DNA of 64,000 nt from Puniceibacterium confluentis (GCF_007923445.1 NZ_VOJI01000007.1:160399-224398); one strand, 5' to 3'. Counted from the first letter of the stretch, positions 36,099-45,002 are shown. The notes: a model not told the origin generated them from the sequence alone. Numbers and translations: made by a program.

Positions 36099-37043
36099 CT
36101 ATTCGCCGGGGATCAGCACCGCCTCGATCCGCCGGTTCAACAGGCGCCCCTCTTCGGTGAGGTTCGTCGAAAGGGGCGACAGGTATCCGACGCCTTCCGC
36201 ATTGATCCGCGCGGCGGGAATGTCGTGGCGTGTGCGCAGATAGGTCACGGCTGACTGGGCGCGACGGCGTGACAGCGCGACATTGGCCTCAAGCGATCCG
36301 GTGGCGTCGGTGTGACCGACAAAGGCGATCCGTGTCGTTGGGTGGGTTTGCAGATAGACCGCAAGCGCATCAAGCGAGGCCACAGGGCCGCTGCCAAGCT
36401 CTGCGACGCCGCTGGGAAACAGAAGATCGCGCAGGACGACGTGGCCTTCCCTCTCAAGCTGCGCCGACAGTGCTTCGGACTCGTCGGTCTGAAGAGGGGG
36501 CGCAGACGGGGTAACCTCGAGCGGCGCCACGGATTCTCCCGCGCGGATGATCTGGATGAAACCGGCGGCCGAGGAACGGCTCACCAGCAGGCTGATGCTG
36601 TCCCCGCCGGGCGCCCGGGCGGACAGGAACCGAAAATCGGTCAGGTCGACATACATCTCGGGGCCGGGCAGCACTTCGGTGTTGAACCGGAAATCGAAGC
36701 CGCCGCACAGCCGCGCGGCGCAGTCCAGTGCGATTTCGTATCCGGCGGCGGTGATCTGATCGCGCAGACGCGCCATGATCTGCTGGGTGGTGGCGCTCTG
36801 ACCGTCCAGGCGCCAGGCCTGCCGGGAGATCGGGCCCTCGATGCGCAGGGAGGGCAGGCCGCCGTCGCGCCAGGGGCCGGTGGGCAGCCGGTAGCTGCCG
36901 GCACCGGTCGAGGTCTCGGCCGTCATCCGGGCACTGAGCGGCAGGGCGAGGTCAAGCGCGGCGGCAGGGGCGGCAGGCAGGCCGAGCAGCGCCAGCCAGA
37001 TCAGCCGCACCCAGTCAACGCGCCTGTGCGTGGTATTCGTCAT
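36099..37043 (-). CDS. OmpA family protein (peptidoglycan-binding C-terminal domain)
   Basis: A 314-residue exported protein. The N terminus has a basic stretch and a hydrophobic segment (WVRLIWLALLGLPAAPAAA) as signal peptide. The C-terminal OmpA-like domain has TRIAFVGHTDATGSLEANVALSRRRAQSVTYLRTR-type residues (GHTDATGS and LSRRRAQ visible), the peptidoglycan-binding motif. The middle part is of unknown type. The ATG (37043) lies inside the end of the AhpD-like gene (29-base overlap) and has no good ribosome site; a GTG further in (WVRLIW) is an alternative. Last gene of a four-gene operon. Confidence 0.8.
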   Translation of the reverse strand: MTNTTHRRVDWVRLIWLALLGLPAAPAAALDLALPLSARMTAETSTGAGSYRLPTGPWRDGGLPSLRIEGPISRQAWRLDGQSATTQQIMARLRDQITAAGYEIALDCAARLCGGFDFRFNTEVLPGPEMYVDLTDFRFLSARAPGGDSISLLVSRSSAAGFIQIIRAGESVAPLEVTPSAPPLQTDESEALSAQLEREGHVVLRDLLFPSGVAELGSGPVASLDALAVYLQTHPTTRIAFVGHTDATGSLEANVALSRRRAQSAVTYLRTRHDIPAARINAEGVGYLSPLSTNLTEEGRLLNRRIEAVLIPGE

Positions 37044-37584
37044 TCGGCCGCATGTCGGTGGCGCTGGCCACGCGGTTGGTCATGTTGAAGAAGGCGGCAA
37101 CGCTGGCGATGTCCCAGATGCCGCGGTCGTTGAACCCGGCATCGCGCAGCGCCTGGCGGTCGGCCTCGGTGATCTCGGCGCTGGCACGGGTCAGCTTTTC
37201 GGCGAAGGCCAGCATCGCGGCCTGGCTGGGCTCCAGCCGCGCCGCACGCCAGTTCATCACCAGCATCTCGCCCAGCTTGGGGTTGCCCGACAACTGGCGC
37301 ACGGCGGCGCCGTGCGCAGTCAGGCAGTAGTAACATTTGTTCACCGACGAGACGACAACCGCGATCATCTCGCGTTCAAGCTTGCTCAGCACCGAATCCG
37401 CCAGCATCAGGTCATTGTACATCGCGGCAAAGGCGTTGAGCTTGTCGATGTCAAAGGCATACGCCTTCAGGACGTTGGGGATCATCCCCAGCTTGTCCTG
37501 ACAGATGTCGAAATATTTCTGCGTGTCGGCAGGCAGGGGGTCGACCATCGGCAGGTCGAGCGCGGTCGGCTGTTGTGCGGTCAC
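37015..37584 (-). CDS. AhpD-like peroxidase-related carboxymuconolactone decarboxylase family protein
   Basis: A 189-residue protein of the AhpD/uncharacterised-peroxidase-related group. The redox motif is CYYCLTAH (C-x2-C-x3-H) in SSVNKCYYCLTAHGAAVRQLSG, preceded by KLEREMIAVVV. ATG is not used: the GTG at 37584 overlaps the GNAT stop (GTGA). AhpD-type members reduce hydroperoxide-linked partners; this clade (TIGR01926-type) has no established substrate. It is the third gene of the CinA, GNAT, AhpD, OmpA run. Confidence 0.85.
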   Translation of the reverse strand: MTAQQPTALDLPMVDPLPADTQKYFDICQDKLGMIPNVLKAYAFDIDKLNAFAAMYNDLMLADSVLSKLEREMIAVVVSSVNKCYYCLTAHGAAVRQLSGNPKLGEMLVMNWRAARLEPSQAAMLAFAEKLTRASAEITEADRQALRDAGFNDRGIWDIASVAAFFNMTNRVASATDMRPNDEYHAQAR

Positions 37585-38315
37585 GGGGCGGTGTCCTTGG
37601 TTTTGATGCGGTAATGATACTGTCCCACAACCTCCATCCCGAGGGAAGCATATAGCCCGTTGGCCGCGGCGTTCGCCTGCGTGCACAGCACCGCCATGTG
37701 GGTGCCGCCCTGCGCCTGCGCCCAGAAGGCGGCACAGCGCATCATCCATTTTCCCAACCCCTTGCCGCGATGTTCGGGCTGGATTTCAAGAGCATGCACC
37801 ATGGCCGTGCCGCCGGACAACCCGCAGTAGCCCGCGCCGGCGGCCTTGTCGTCCGCACGTCCGAACAGTCCGGTTTTCGGCATGGCGGCGCGCTCCATCA
37901 CCGCCACGCGGTCAGGGCCGATGCCGCCGCGTGCCCAGATCTCGCGCATGATCGCCAGTGGCTCCCAGATGGCAAAGGCGGTGACACGGGGCACGGGCGT
38001 GTCGGTCAACCGGCCAAGCGGGCAGAGCCAGAGATTCACCGGGTCGATGATGCCATACCCCCGCGCGTCCAGCGCGGAGTCCAGCGCCTCCTCGCCCGCA
38101 CGGATCATGAACAGCGGCGTCTGACCCCGGGCCATCATCGCGCCTTCGGACTCGGCCAGACTGGCCGTGCTCCAGCCCGCGCCCGCCGTGGCCGCCGACA
38201 CGCGCTTGCCGCCCCCCGCGCCGTCACGCAGGGTGACCGGCCCAATCTGGCGGCAGTCGGCGGGGGGCCAGGTGGCCTCGGTCACGTCGTAGAGCTCTGC
38301 AAGGGTGGGTGTCAT
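37581..38315 (-). CDS. GNAT family N-acetyltransferase
   Basis: A 244-residue acyltransferase. The acetyl-CoA-binding region reads ALEIQPEHRGKGLGKWMMRCAAFWAQ (Q/R-x-x-G-x-G/A) and the fold end HMAVLCTQANAAANGLYASLGM is GNAT-like. Only the C-terminal half is recognisable; the N-terminal part is less conserved. Substrate unknown. It overlaps the CinA-N gene by 4 bases upstream and the AhpD-like gene by 4 bases downstream. Confidence 0.8.
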   Translation of the reverse strand: MTPTLAELYDVTEATWPPADCRQIGPVTLRDGAGGGKRVSAATAGAGWSTASLAESEGAMMARGQTPLFMIRAGEEALDSALDARGYGIIDPVNLWLCPLGRLTDTPVPRVTAFAIWEPLAIMREIWARGGIGPDRVAVMERAAMPKTGLFGRADDKAAGAGYCGLSGGTAMVHALEIQPEHRGKGLGKWMMRCAAFWAQAQGGTHMAVLCTQANAAANGLYASLGMEVVGQYHYRIKTKDTAP

Positions 38316-39034
38316 GCCGGAAACAGCCCGGCCAGCTTTGTCATGGCAGCGCTGACCCGCCCGTTGTCGGTGCCGCGAACCACGATATTGGCGCCGTAGA
38401 CGCCATCCTTCTGGAACGGATAAGACCCGATTTGCAGGTCGTCGAATTCCTTGGCCAACTCGCCCAGCGGGCCGGCAATGTCACCTTCGCCGCGCTGGAT
38501 TTTCAGCGTCTGCGACAACAGCGGCGCGCCGCCGGTCAGTGTCGGCAGGACCGAAGCGACCATGGCCTGAAACACCATCGGCACCCCGGCCATGACGTGC
38601 ACGTTGCCGATGGTGAAGCCGGGCGCCACGGACACCGGGTTTTCGATCAGCGCAGCCCCGTCGGGAATGCGGGCCATGCGCAGCCGGGCCGCGTTCAATT
38701 CGCTGCCCTGCCGGTCATAATGCGCCTGAAGCAGGGCGCGGGCATCGTCACGCACGTCGATGTTCACGCCAAAGGCTTCGGCAATGCAGTCGGCGGTGAT
38801 GTCATCATGGGTCGGCCCGATGCCGCCGGATGTGACCACGTAATCGAACGCCGCGCGCAGATCGTTGAGCGCCGAGACGATGGCCGGGCGATTGTCCGAC
38901 ACGATGCGGACTTCGCACAGGTCGATGCCGACCTTGGTCAGTTCGCCGGCCAGATAGTGCATGTTGGCGTCGCGGGTGCGGCCCGAGAGGATCTCGTCTC
39001 CGATCACCAGCATGGCGGCCGTGGGGTTTGGCAT
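38312..39034 (-). CDS. CinA N-terminal/MoaB-type molybdopterin-binding domain protein
   Basis: A 240-residue single-domain protein of the competence/damage-inducible CinA N-terminal family. The MoCF-binding fold is shown by LVIGDEILSGRTRDANMHYLAGEL, DNRPAIVSALNDL and VTSGGIGPTHDDITADCIAEAFG. The deamidase C-terminal domain of full CinA is missing. Function is uncertain (nucleotide or molybdopterin binding, or NMN/ADP-ribose pyrophosphatase in some homologues). It is the first gene of the operon. Confidence 0.87.
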   Translation of the reverse strand: MPNPTAAMLVIGDEILSGRTRDANMHYLAGELTKVGIDLCEVRIVSDNRPAIVSALNDLRAAFDYVVTSGGIGPTHDDITADCIAEAFGVNIDVRDDARALLQAHYDRQGSELNAARLRMARIPDGAALIENPVSVAPGFTIGNVHVMAGVPMVFQAMVASVLPTLTGGAPLLSQTLKIQRGEGDIAGPLGELAKEFDDLQIGSYPFQKDGVYGANIVVRGTDNGRVSAAMTKLAGLFPA

Positions 39035-39080
39035 CGTGGACTCCTTGCCTTGGTCGTCGGCTCAGGTATAGGCCCGGGTC

Positions 39081-39797
39081 ATGCGGTTTCAAACCCCTCT
39101 CATCCGGGCAGTGCTGATCCGCCGCTACAAGCGGTTTCTGGCGGATGTGCGGCTGCCGGACGGACAGGAAGTGACGGCACATTGCCCCAATCCCGGTTCG
39201 ATGCTGGGGCTGGCGATGCCGGGTCTGACGGTCTGGATCGAGCCGAACGACGATCCGAAGAAAAAGCTGAAATACGGTCTGCGGCTGGTCGAAGTCGGCG
39301 GCGCGCTGATCGGGGTGGATACCGGCGCGGCAAACTAGGTGCTGCGGGCGGCGCTGAAGGCCGGTCAGGTTCCCGGGCTGGAGGGCTATGACCGGGTGAT
39401 GCCAGAGCAGAAATACGGCACCGGCAGCCGCATTGATTTTCTGCTCAGGGGCGCGGGGCGGCGCGACGCCTATGTCGAGGTGAAATCCGTGACCCTGTCG
39501 CGCCAGCCGGGCCTGGCCGAGTTTCCCGACAGCGTCACCGACCGGGGCACCAAGCATCTGGGCGAGCTTGCGGCGATGGCGGCGGCCGGTCACCGGGCGG
39601 TGATGCTGTATCTTGTACAGCGGTCGGATTGCGCCTCGGTGACACTGGCACCGGATCTGGATCCGGCCTATGCGGGGGCCTGTGCCGCGGCTGTGACTGC
39701 CGGGGTCGAGGTATTGTGTTTCGCCTGTGAACTCTCGCCCGAGGGGATCCACCCGGGTGTGCAGCTGCCCTTTACCCTACCTGACATCGCCCAATGA
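39081..39797 (+). pseudogene. sfsA: sfsA, interrupted by one in-frame amber codon
   Basis: The frame 39081-39797 is a complete SfsA (DNA/RNA nuclease-related, sugar fermentation stimulation) of about 238 codons: RRYKRFLADVRLPDGQEVTAHCPNPGSML, then after the interruption SRIDFLLRGAGRRDAYVEVKSVTL and SVTDRGTKHLGELAAMA. A single TAG at 39336-39338 falls at codon 86, where the family has Arg in 'xxANRxx'. No frameshift or other stop is present, and the downstream half is intact from the next codon. This looks like a recent nonsense mutation, or possibly a sequencing error. Confidence 0.8.
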
Positions 39798-39978
39798 TCC
39801 GTGCGTTGACGTGCAGATGGCATTGAAATTATGGGGAATTTCTGGTAGGATCGGCGCATTGAACACTCCGTCCCGTCAGCTGGGGGTCGTGGGGATAAGC
39901 TGCCGTGGCGACGGACCCCGAAATCTGCCATATTGCTGCCGTGCAGCATGCCTCTGGAACTTTGGGGAAAGCTGAATT

Positions 39979-40824
39979 ATGTATCGAAAAATTTTGAAAA
40001 CGGAGCCGCAGCCGGTGAATGAAGAAACGCGCGGACGTCTGACCCGAGACGGCATACGCATTTACGACCAGTCTGATTTCGCAGGCATGCTGAAAGCCGG
40101 CGAACTGGCTGCGCGCATTCTGGACGACGTGGCCGCCAAGGTCGACGTCGGGGTGAGTACCGGTGATTTGGATGCCTTTATTCAGGCACAGGTCGAAGCC
40201 GCCGGTGCCGTGTCCGCGACCATCGGGTACAAGGGCTATCAGCACGCCAGTTGCATCAGCGTGAACCACGTGGTCTGCCACGGCATCCCGGGCGAGAAAA
40301 AGCTCAAGGATGGCGACATCCTGAATATTGACGTGACGGTCATTCTGGATGGCTGGTTCGGCGACACCAGCCGGATGTACGTGGCCGGCAAGCTGCCGCG
40401 CAAGGCCGAGCGGCTGATCCAGGTCACCCATGACAGCCTGATGAAGGGCATCGAGGCGGTGAAGCCGGGCAACACCTTTGGTGACGTCGGCCACGCGATC
40501 CAGTCGTTTGTCGAGGCGAACCGGATGTCGGTGGTGCGCGATTTCTGTGGTCACGGCTTGGGGCGGGTGTTCCACGCGCCGCCAAACGTGTTGCATTACG
40601 GCCGCCCGGGCACGGGACCAATTCTGGAAGAGGGCATGTTCTTCACCATCGAGCCGATGGTGAACCTGGGGCGGCCGGAAACCAAGGTGCTGGCGGATGA
40701 CTGGACTGCCGTGACGCGCGACAAGTCGTTGTCCGCACAGTTTGAACATTCGGTGGGGGTGACCTCGGACGGGGTCGAGATCTTTACGCAATCGCCCGGC
40801 GGAATCTTTCACCCGACATACTAG
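39979..40824 (+). CDS. map: Type I methionine aminopeptidase
   Basis: A 281-residue enzyme removing N-terminal Met from nascent proteins. Metal ligands are in the segments NIDVTVILDGWFGDTSR (Asp), CGHGLGRVFH (His), FFTIEPMV (Glu) and QFEHSVGV (Glu). Substrate-binding HASCISVNHVVCHGIP is intact. The 30 extra N-terminal residues relative to E. coli are polar. GGGGAAAG lies about eight bases before ATG 39979; a GTG at 40015 (VNEETRG) is an alternative. The 181 bases upstream hold no other gene. Confidence 0.92.
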   Translation: MYRKILKTEPQPVNEETRGRLTRDGIRIYDQSDFAGMLKAGELAARILDDVAAKVDVGVSTGDLDAFIQAQVEAAGAVSATIGYKGYQHASCISVNHVVCHGIPGEKKLKDGDILNIDVTVILDGWFGDTSRMYVAGKLPRKAERLIQVTHDSLMKGIEAVKPGNTFGDVGHAIQSFVEANRMSVVRDFCGHGLGRVFHAPPNVLHYGRPGTGPILEEGMFFTIEPMVNLGRPETKVLADDWTAVTRDKSLSAQFEHSVGVTSDGVEIFTQSPGGIFHPTY

Positions 40825-40852
40825 GCCGGATGCGCTGCCTGCACCGCCAGGC

Positions 40853-41827
40853 TCAATCGAATCGCCACAGTGCCGGGATGAACCGGTAGCTGTCGCCGCT
40901 GCGCTGGACGTTGCCGAGTCCCGGGAAGGGAAAGTGATACCCCAGCACGGCGATCCGGTCGGTGGCGGCCATGTCCAGCAGGCGGCGGCGGGTGGCCACG
41001 GTCTGCGCGGCGTCCATGTCGGCGCTGTTGACCCAATCAGGATGCGCAAAGTCGAGATAGGGGCTGGTGAGGGCGTCGCCCAGAACGATCAGCTGCTGGC
41101 CCTCACTTTCGAGGGCCACTGACATATGCCCCGGCGTGTGACCCGGGGTTGCGATCACGCGGATCCCCGCAGCGACCTCTTGATCCGCGGACAGCAGCGT
41201 CCAGTCCGCGCCATCGACGCTCAGCGAATTCTGCGCCCCGAGGACAAATTGCTGCAACTCGGGCGACACCTTGGTGACCAGATCATCCTGCAGCCAGAAG
41301 GTGTGTTCGGCCTCTCCGATGAAATACGGGATGTCCGGCAGGATCGCTTCGTCAAAGCCGTCGCGGATTCCCCAGATGTGGTCCGGGTGGGCATGGGTGA
41401 TGATCACATGGGTGATCGAACCGGGATCGATTCCGGCCGCTGTCAGGTTGGCCATCAACCGTCCGGTGGTCGGCAGGAACCGGTCCCCCGAGCCGACATC
41501 CACCAGCACACGGGCGGAACCACTGTCGATCACGATGTGGTTGGTGTGAGAGTAACCGCTGTCCGTCGGCAAAAAGTGCTGCTGCAGAAAGTCATCACGG
41601 GCGGCGGGATCTGCGTTGACGGCGATGGTCGACAGCGGGCGACTGAAAAAGCCGTCCGACAGAAGCGTCAGGGTCATCTGTCCCAGAGCAAAGCGGACAT
41701 GACTGGGATTGGCGGGGCCGACCGGCCCGAACTCGGCGGCGGGCAATGCTTGGGTGGACAGTGCCAGTGCAGGCGCGGCGGCAGCGCCCGTCAGGAAGGC
41801 GCGGCGGGTCGGGCGGCAAAGGGGCAT
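40853..41827 (-). CDS. Tat-exported MBL-fold metallo-hydrolase
   Basis: A 324-residue periplasmic beta-lactamase-fold enzyme. A twin-arginine signal is present (PTRRAFLTGAAAAPALA). The metal motif is THAHPDHIWG (H-x-H-x-D-H, about residue 145), followed by ATPGHTPGHMS and GDALTSPYLDF. ATG 41827 is used because GAGG lies seven bases upstream; the longer frame starts with TTG. An ATTC-N8-GAAT palindrome (41843-41858) sits directly before the ribosome site, suggesting persulfide/redox control. Substrate unknown; quorum-lactonase-like and glyoxalase-like activities are alternatives. Confidence 0.87.
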   Translation of the reverse strand: MPLCRPTRRAFLTGAAAAPALALSTQALPAAEFGPVGPANPSHVRFALGQMTLTLLSDGFFSRPLSTIAVNADPAARDDFLQQHFLPTDSGYSHTNHIVIDSGSARVLVDVGSGDRFLPTTGRLMANLTAAGIDPGSITHVIITHAHPDHIWGIRDGFDEAILPDIPYFIGEAEHTFWLQDDLVTKVSPELQQFVLGAQNSLSVDGADWTLLSADQEVAAGIRVIATPGHTPGHMSVALESEGQQLIVLGDALTSPYLDFAHPDWVNSADMDAAQTVATRRRLLDMAATDRIAVLGYHFPFPGLGNVQRSGDSYRFIPALWRFD

Positions 41828-41842
41828 GTTCGGCCTCGTTCT

Positions 41843-41858
41843 ATTCAATCATATGAAT
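41843..41858 (-). promoter_or_regulatory. ATTC-N8-GAAT palindrome upstream of the Tat-exported MBL hydrolase
   Basis: ATTC AATCATAT GAAT, with flanking T and A extending the arms to TATTCA/TGAATA. It lies 16 bases before the ATG at 41827, overlapping the promoter-to-RBS interval. ATTC-N8-GAAT is the site type described for SqrR/BigR ArsR-family persulfide sensors; the same arrangement occurs at 56822-56837. Confidence 0.6.
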
Positions 41859-41967
41859 ACGATGTTAGGACGCTGCGGCCGCCATTGCCAGAAGTTTTCC
41901 CGAAAAGCGCGGCTCCTCCAACACGCCCGATCAGGGGACGTCGCTTTGCGGGGCTGTGCCCCGGGGC

Positions 41968-42171
41968 TTACAGCAGCGACCTGAGCAGACCGGCAACCAC
42001 CGCAATGGTCACGGCAGCCGCAACCGAACATATCGCCCACAGGCGATTATAGACTGGCGTCGGTTGATAGCAGTCGCCGCAATACGCGCGTCCCAATCGC
42101 AGGTGGTGTCCACAGCTTGAACAGACAAACACGCGGATCGCGGATTTCTTATGCTTTGTTTGCTCACTCAT
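41968..42171 (-). CDS. Small zinc-ribbon membrane protein
   Basis: A 67-residue protein with a basic N terminus, a four-cysteine zinc ribbon CSSCGHHLRLGRAYCGDC (C-x2-C, 11 residues, C-x2-C) and a C-terminal hydrophobic helix (AICSVAAAVTIAVVAGLL). This tail-anchored layout suggests a small membrane-bound zinc-finger protein. No function can be assigned. It lies upstream of the MBL hydrolase on the same strand, with 120 bases between. Confidence 0.65.
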   Translation of the reverse strand: MSEQTKHKKSAIRVFVCSSCGHHLRLGRAYCGDCYQPTPVYNRLWAICSVAAAVTIAVVAGLLRSLL

Positions 42172-42625
42172 GTACCATCATCCTGTTTAAAATCTCCGCA
42201 GGAAAATGTGCTATGTCTGCCGGGGCTGTCTCTTCCCAACATGGGAAGTCGCCCGAAAACCGTCAGACCGGACGGAGAGCGGTGCGCGCCGGTTTGCGAA
42301 ACGCAGGTGCCAACCGTTTGGACCGGGCCAGCCGATCACGGGGTCCGCCCGACGGGCGAAATTCAGCGAGCGTTGTCCTGTGGCGGGCTCGGGTTTCATC
42401 GGCATTCAAAGCGGCGGCGCGCTGCGGATCACGCCCCCAGAGTCCGGTGGCTAACATGGTGTTTCCGTAGGGGCAATCAATCCGGGCGGTCAGGCACCGC
42501 AACTCTTGCGGGTGCTCATCTATTGAGACCGATGGCGTAGGACTTGTGCAAAGTGACAACACCCACACGCACTCGGGTGGTGTTTTCCAGACGTTTCCGG
42601 CCGGGCGACACTGACGCCGCCGGGC
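42172..42625. other. 454-base region with no recognised gene
   Basis: Between the zinc-ribbon gene and rsmD (both minus strand). Six frames are open for 60-130 codons in several directions, but none has family similarity, a convincing ribosome site or neighbour-like codon use; the longest minus-strand reading is 42568-42263. An imperfect hairpin with AACACC and GGTGTT arms (42558-42586) precedes a T-rich segment. I do not recognise 6S RNA, SRP RNA, tmRNA or RNase P here. Confidence 0.4.
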
Positions 42626-43189
42626 TCAGGCAGATGCTCGAAGCATAGTCACATGGGTCTCGCCATAGCGCCGGGAATCCAGCAGGTGGAACCCGGTCAG
42701 CGGCGGTTGTGGGGCATTCTCCTCCCAGACGACCAGCGCGTCAGGTGCGACCCAACCGCCCGCGACAGCGGCTTGCAAGGCGCGCAGGCCCAGGCCTTGG
42801 CCATAAGGCGGGTCGAGGAAGATCAGGGTCGCGGCCGGGCCGTCACAAGGCGGCAGACGGGTGGCGTCGCGGGCGATGATCTTGCACTGACCTGCGGCAT
42901 CCAGAAGGCGGATGTTGTCGCGCAGCAGCGACAGCGCCTTGCGACCGTCGTCGACAAAGGTCACCTGCGCCGCGCCGCGCGATACCGCTTCGAGACCGAG
43001 CGCGCCGGTGCCCGCGAACAGGTCGAGCACGGTTGCCGATTCGAAAGGCGCGCCGAACCGCCCGCCCGCCAGCATGTTGAACAGGCTTTCCCGCACCCGG
43101 TCCGTGGTGGGGCGCAGATGTGCAGCGGGATCGCCCTTGCCGACAGCGGTCAGGGCGCGCCCGCGCAGGCTGCCGGCAATGATCCTCAT
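42626..43189 (-). CDS. rsmD: 16S rRNA (guanine(966)-N2)-methyltransferase
   Basis: A 187-residue SAM-dependent methyltransferase. N-terminal GSLRGRAL and LRPTTDRVRESLFNML are RsmD hallmarks; VLDLFAGTGALGLEAVSRGA is the SAM motif, and LIFLDPPYGQGLG carries the catalytic D-P-P-Y. Its start overlaps the flavoprotein stop by 4 bases, so it is the downstream gene of that pair. Length is standard. Confidence 0.94.
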   Translation of the reverse strand: MRIIAGSLRGRALTAVGKGDPAAHLRPTTDRVRESLFNMLAGGRFGAPFESATVLDLFAGTGALGLEAVSRGAAQVTFVDDGRKALSLLRDNIRLLDAAGQCKIIARDATRLPPCDGPAATLIFLDPPYGQGLGLRALQAAVAGGWVAPDALVVWEENAPQPPLTGFHLLDSRRYGETHVTMLRASA

Positions 43190-44412
43190 CCCCGCAACAG
43201 CGCCTTGAGATCGGTCTCGGTGTCGGAAATGACCGCCGGGGCGGGGGATTTCCCCATCTCGATCAGGCGTTTGCCGACCATGTACGCGCGCGGGTCGTTC
43301 ATCGCGTCCAGTGCCAGCAGGGTCTCGCCCTGATAGTACCAGTATGACACTGTCCCGCCGACCGGTTCAGCCGCCGCGTCACGGCGGGTGATGATGGTGT
43401 CATAGCCGGTGTTGAGCCCGGCAATCTGCAGTTTGACATCGAACTGATCAGACCAGAACCAGGGCTTGGCCGCGTAGGGCGTGTTGGCGCCAGAGATGTT
43501 GTCAGCCACGCATTCGGCCTGATCAATGGCGTTTCCGACGCTTTCCAGCCGGATCTGTCCGCCCTTCCACGGGAAGGATGCACAGTCCCCCGCCGCCCAG
43601 ATCGCCGGGTCGGAGGTCTTTCCGTAGGCGTCGGTGCGGATGCCGTTCTCCAGCGTCACGCCGGCCATTTCGGCAAGGTCGGTGACCGGTGTGATCCCGA
43701 CACCGACGATCACAAAATCGGTTTCGATCGTCTCGCCGGTACTCAGCTCGGCCCCGGTGACCCGCTCCTTGCCCAGCAGGCGCGTGAGGCCGACACCTTC
43801 ACGCAGGGTGACTCCGTGGTGGCGGTGCAGCGCGCGGAAATAGTCCGAAGTTTCCGGAGCGGCGACACGCTGGAGTATACGGTCGGCCATTTCGATCAGC
43901 GTGACCTCGAGCCCCAGTTTGCGGGCTACCGCCGCTGCCTCGAGGCCGATATAGCCGCCTCCGACGATCAGCACCCGGGCGCCGGGAACAAAGCGCGGTG
44001 CCATGGCGTCGACATCGGCCAGGGTGCGTACGGTGAACACACCGTCCAGATCCCCGCCGATGGCCCCGGGCAGGCGGCGTGGCAGTGACCCGGTGGTCAT
44101 GGCCAGGTGGTCGTAGGGCAGGACGCTGCCATCGGGCAGAATCACCGTTCTGGCGGCGGCGTCTACCCGGGCTGCCCGGGCGCCGGTGCGCAGGTCGATG
44201 TCCTGATCCGCGTAAAAGCTGGTGGGCCGCAGGTACAGCCGCTGGGCATCCATCTCTCCCAGGAGGTAGGCCTTGGACAGCGGCGGGCGCTGGTAGGGCG
44301 GCACCGGTTCGTCACCGATCAGGGTGACGGATCCATCATACCCCTGCTTGCGCAGACGGGCCACAAGCGCGGATCCGGCCTGCCCTGCTCCGATCACGAC
44401 GACATTGCCCAT
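43186..44412 (-). CDS. NAD(P)/FAD-dependent ferredoxin reductase-like flavoprotein
   Basis: A 408-residue pyridine-nucleotide-disulfide-fold flavoprotein of the rhodocoxin/putidaredoxin reductase type. FAD motif VVIGAGQAGSALVARLRKQG begins at residue 4, with the DEPVPPYQRPPLSKAYL segment diagnostic of this family. A second dinucleotide fold (LIVGGGYIGLEAAAV) binds NAD(P)H. The family passes electrons to a ferredoxin for a P450 or ring hydroxylase, but no such partner is adjacent. It is divergent from the Prx5-like gene and overlaps rsmD by 4 bases. Confidence 0.87.
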   Translation of the reverse strand: MGNVVVIGAGQAGSALVARLRKQGYDGSVTLIGDEPVPPYQRPPLSKAYLLGEMDAQRLYLRPTSFYADQDIDLRTGARAARVDAAARTVILPDGSVLPYDHLAMTTGSLPRRLPGAIGGDLDGVFTVRTLADVDAMAPRFVPGARVLIVGGGYIGLEAAAVARKLGLEVTLIEMADRILQRVAAPETSDYFRALHRHHGVTLREGVGLTRLLGKERVTGAELSTGETIETDFVIVGVGITPVTDLAEMAGVTLENGIRTDAYGKTSDPAIWAAGDCASFPWKGGQIRLESVGNAIDQAECVADNISGANTPYAAKPWFWSDQFDVKLQIAGLNTGYDTIITRRDAAAEPVGGTVSYWYYQGETLLALDAMNDPRAYMVGKRLIEMGKSPAPAVISDTETDLKALLRG

Positions 44413-44504
44413 TTGCTCACCTCTCGTTGATTTCGTTTATTGGAGTTTGCTGCGCATACTCTATATGCGGGTGGTGACGGAACACAATTCAGGGGACATG
44501 GAAC

Positions 44505-44993
44505 ATGACGATTTCGACAGGCGACAGCCTGCCCGGCGCGACGCTCGTGCAAATGGGCGACAGCGGACCCGAGGCGGTGGATCTGGCCGCCAAGCTGAAG
44601 GGCCGCAAGGTGGTGGTCTTTGCCGTGCCCGGCGCCTTTACACCGACCTGCCATTCGGCGCATGTGCCCAGCTTCATCCGCACCAAGGATGATTTTTCCG
44701 CCAAGGGCGTGGACGAGATCCTGTGCATCTCGGTCAACGATCCGTTTGTGATGAAGGCATGGGGTGACGTGACAGGCGCGACGGCCGCCGGGATCACCAT
44801 GCTGGCCGACGCCTCAAGCGCCTTTACCGATTCGATCGGCATGGCCTTTGATGCGCCGCCTGCCGGGCTGATCAAACGGTCAAAGCGTTATGCGATGCTG
44901 GTCGAGGATGGTGTCGTCACGCAGTTCATGCCCGAGGAAAGCCCCGGCACCTGCGAAATTTCCGGCGGTGAATCGCTGCTCGCCGCACTCTGA
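44505..44993 (+). CDS. Prx5-type peroxiredoxin
   Basis: A 162-residue peroxidase using the single peroxidatic Cys C49 in VPGAFTPTCH, the Prx5 signature. Later conserved features include ISVNDPFVMKAWG and GTCEISGGE. It should reduce hydroperoxides with glutaredoxin or thioredoxin. It starts 92 bases from the divergent flavoprotein. A strong hairpin at 45003-45030 separates it from the convergent PCD gene. Confidence 0.93.
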   Translation: MTISTGDSLPGATLVQMGDSGPEAVDLAAKLKGRKVVVFAVPGAFTPTCHSAHVPSFIRTKDDFSAKGVDEILCISVNDPFVMKAWGDVTGATAAGITMLADASSAFTDSIGMAFDAPPAGLIKRSKRYAMLVEDGVVTQFMPEESPGTCEISGGESLLAAL

Positions 44994-45002
44994 GCGACAG
45001 GC

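Noticed and set aside
42263-42568. 101-codon minus-strand frame in the unexplained 454-base region
   Set aside because: No ribosome site or recognisable domain, and codon use unlike neighbours; kept only as part of the region entry.
42172-42625. Structured RNA (6S, SRP, RNase P, tmRNA)
   Set aside because: No conserved core motifs of any of these were found on either strand.
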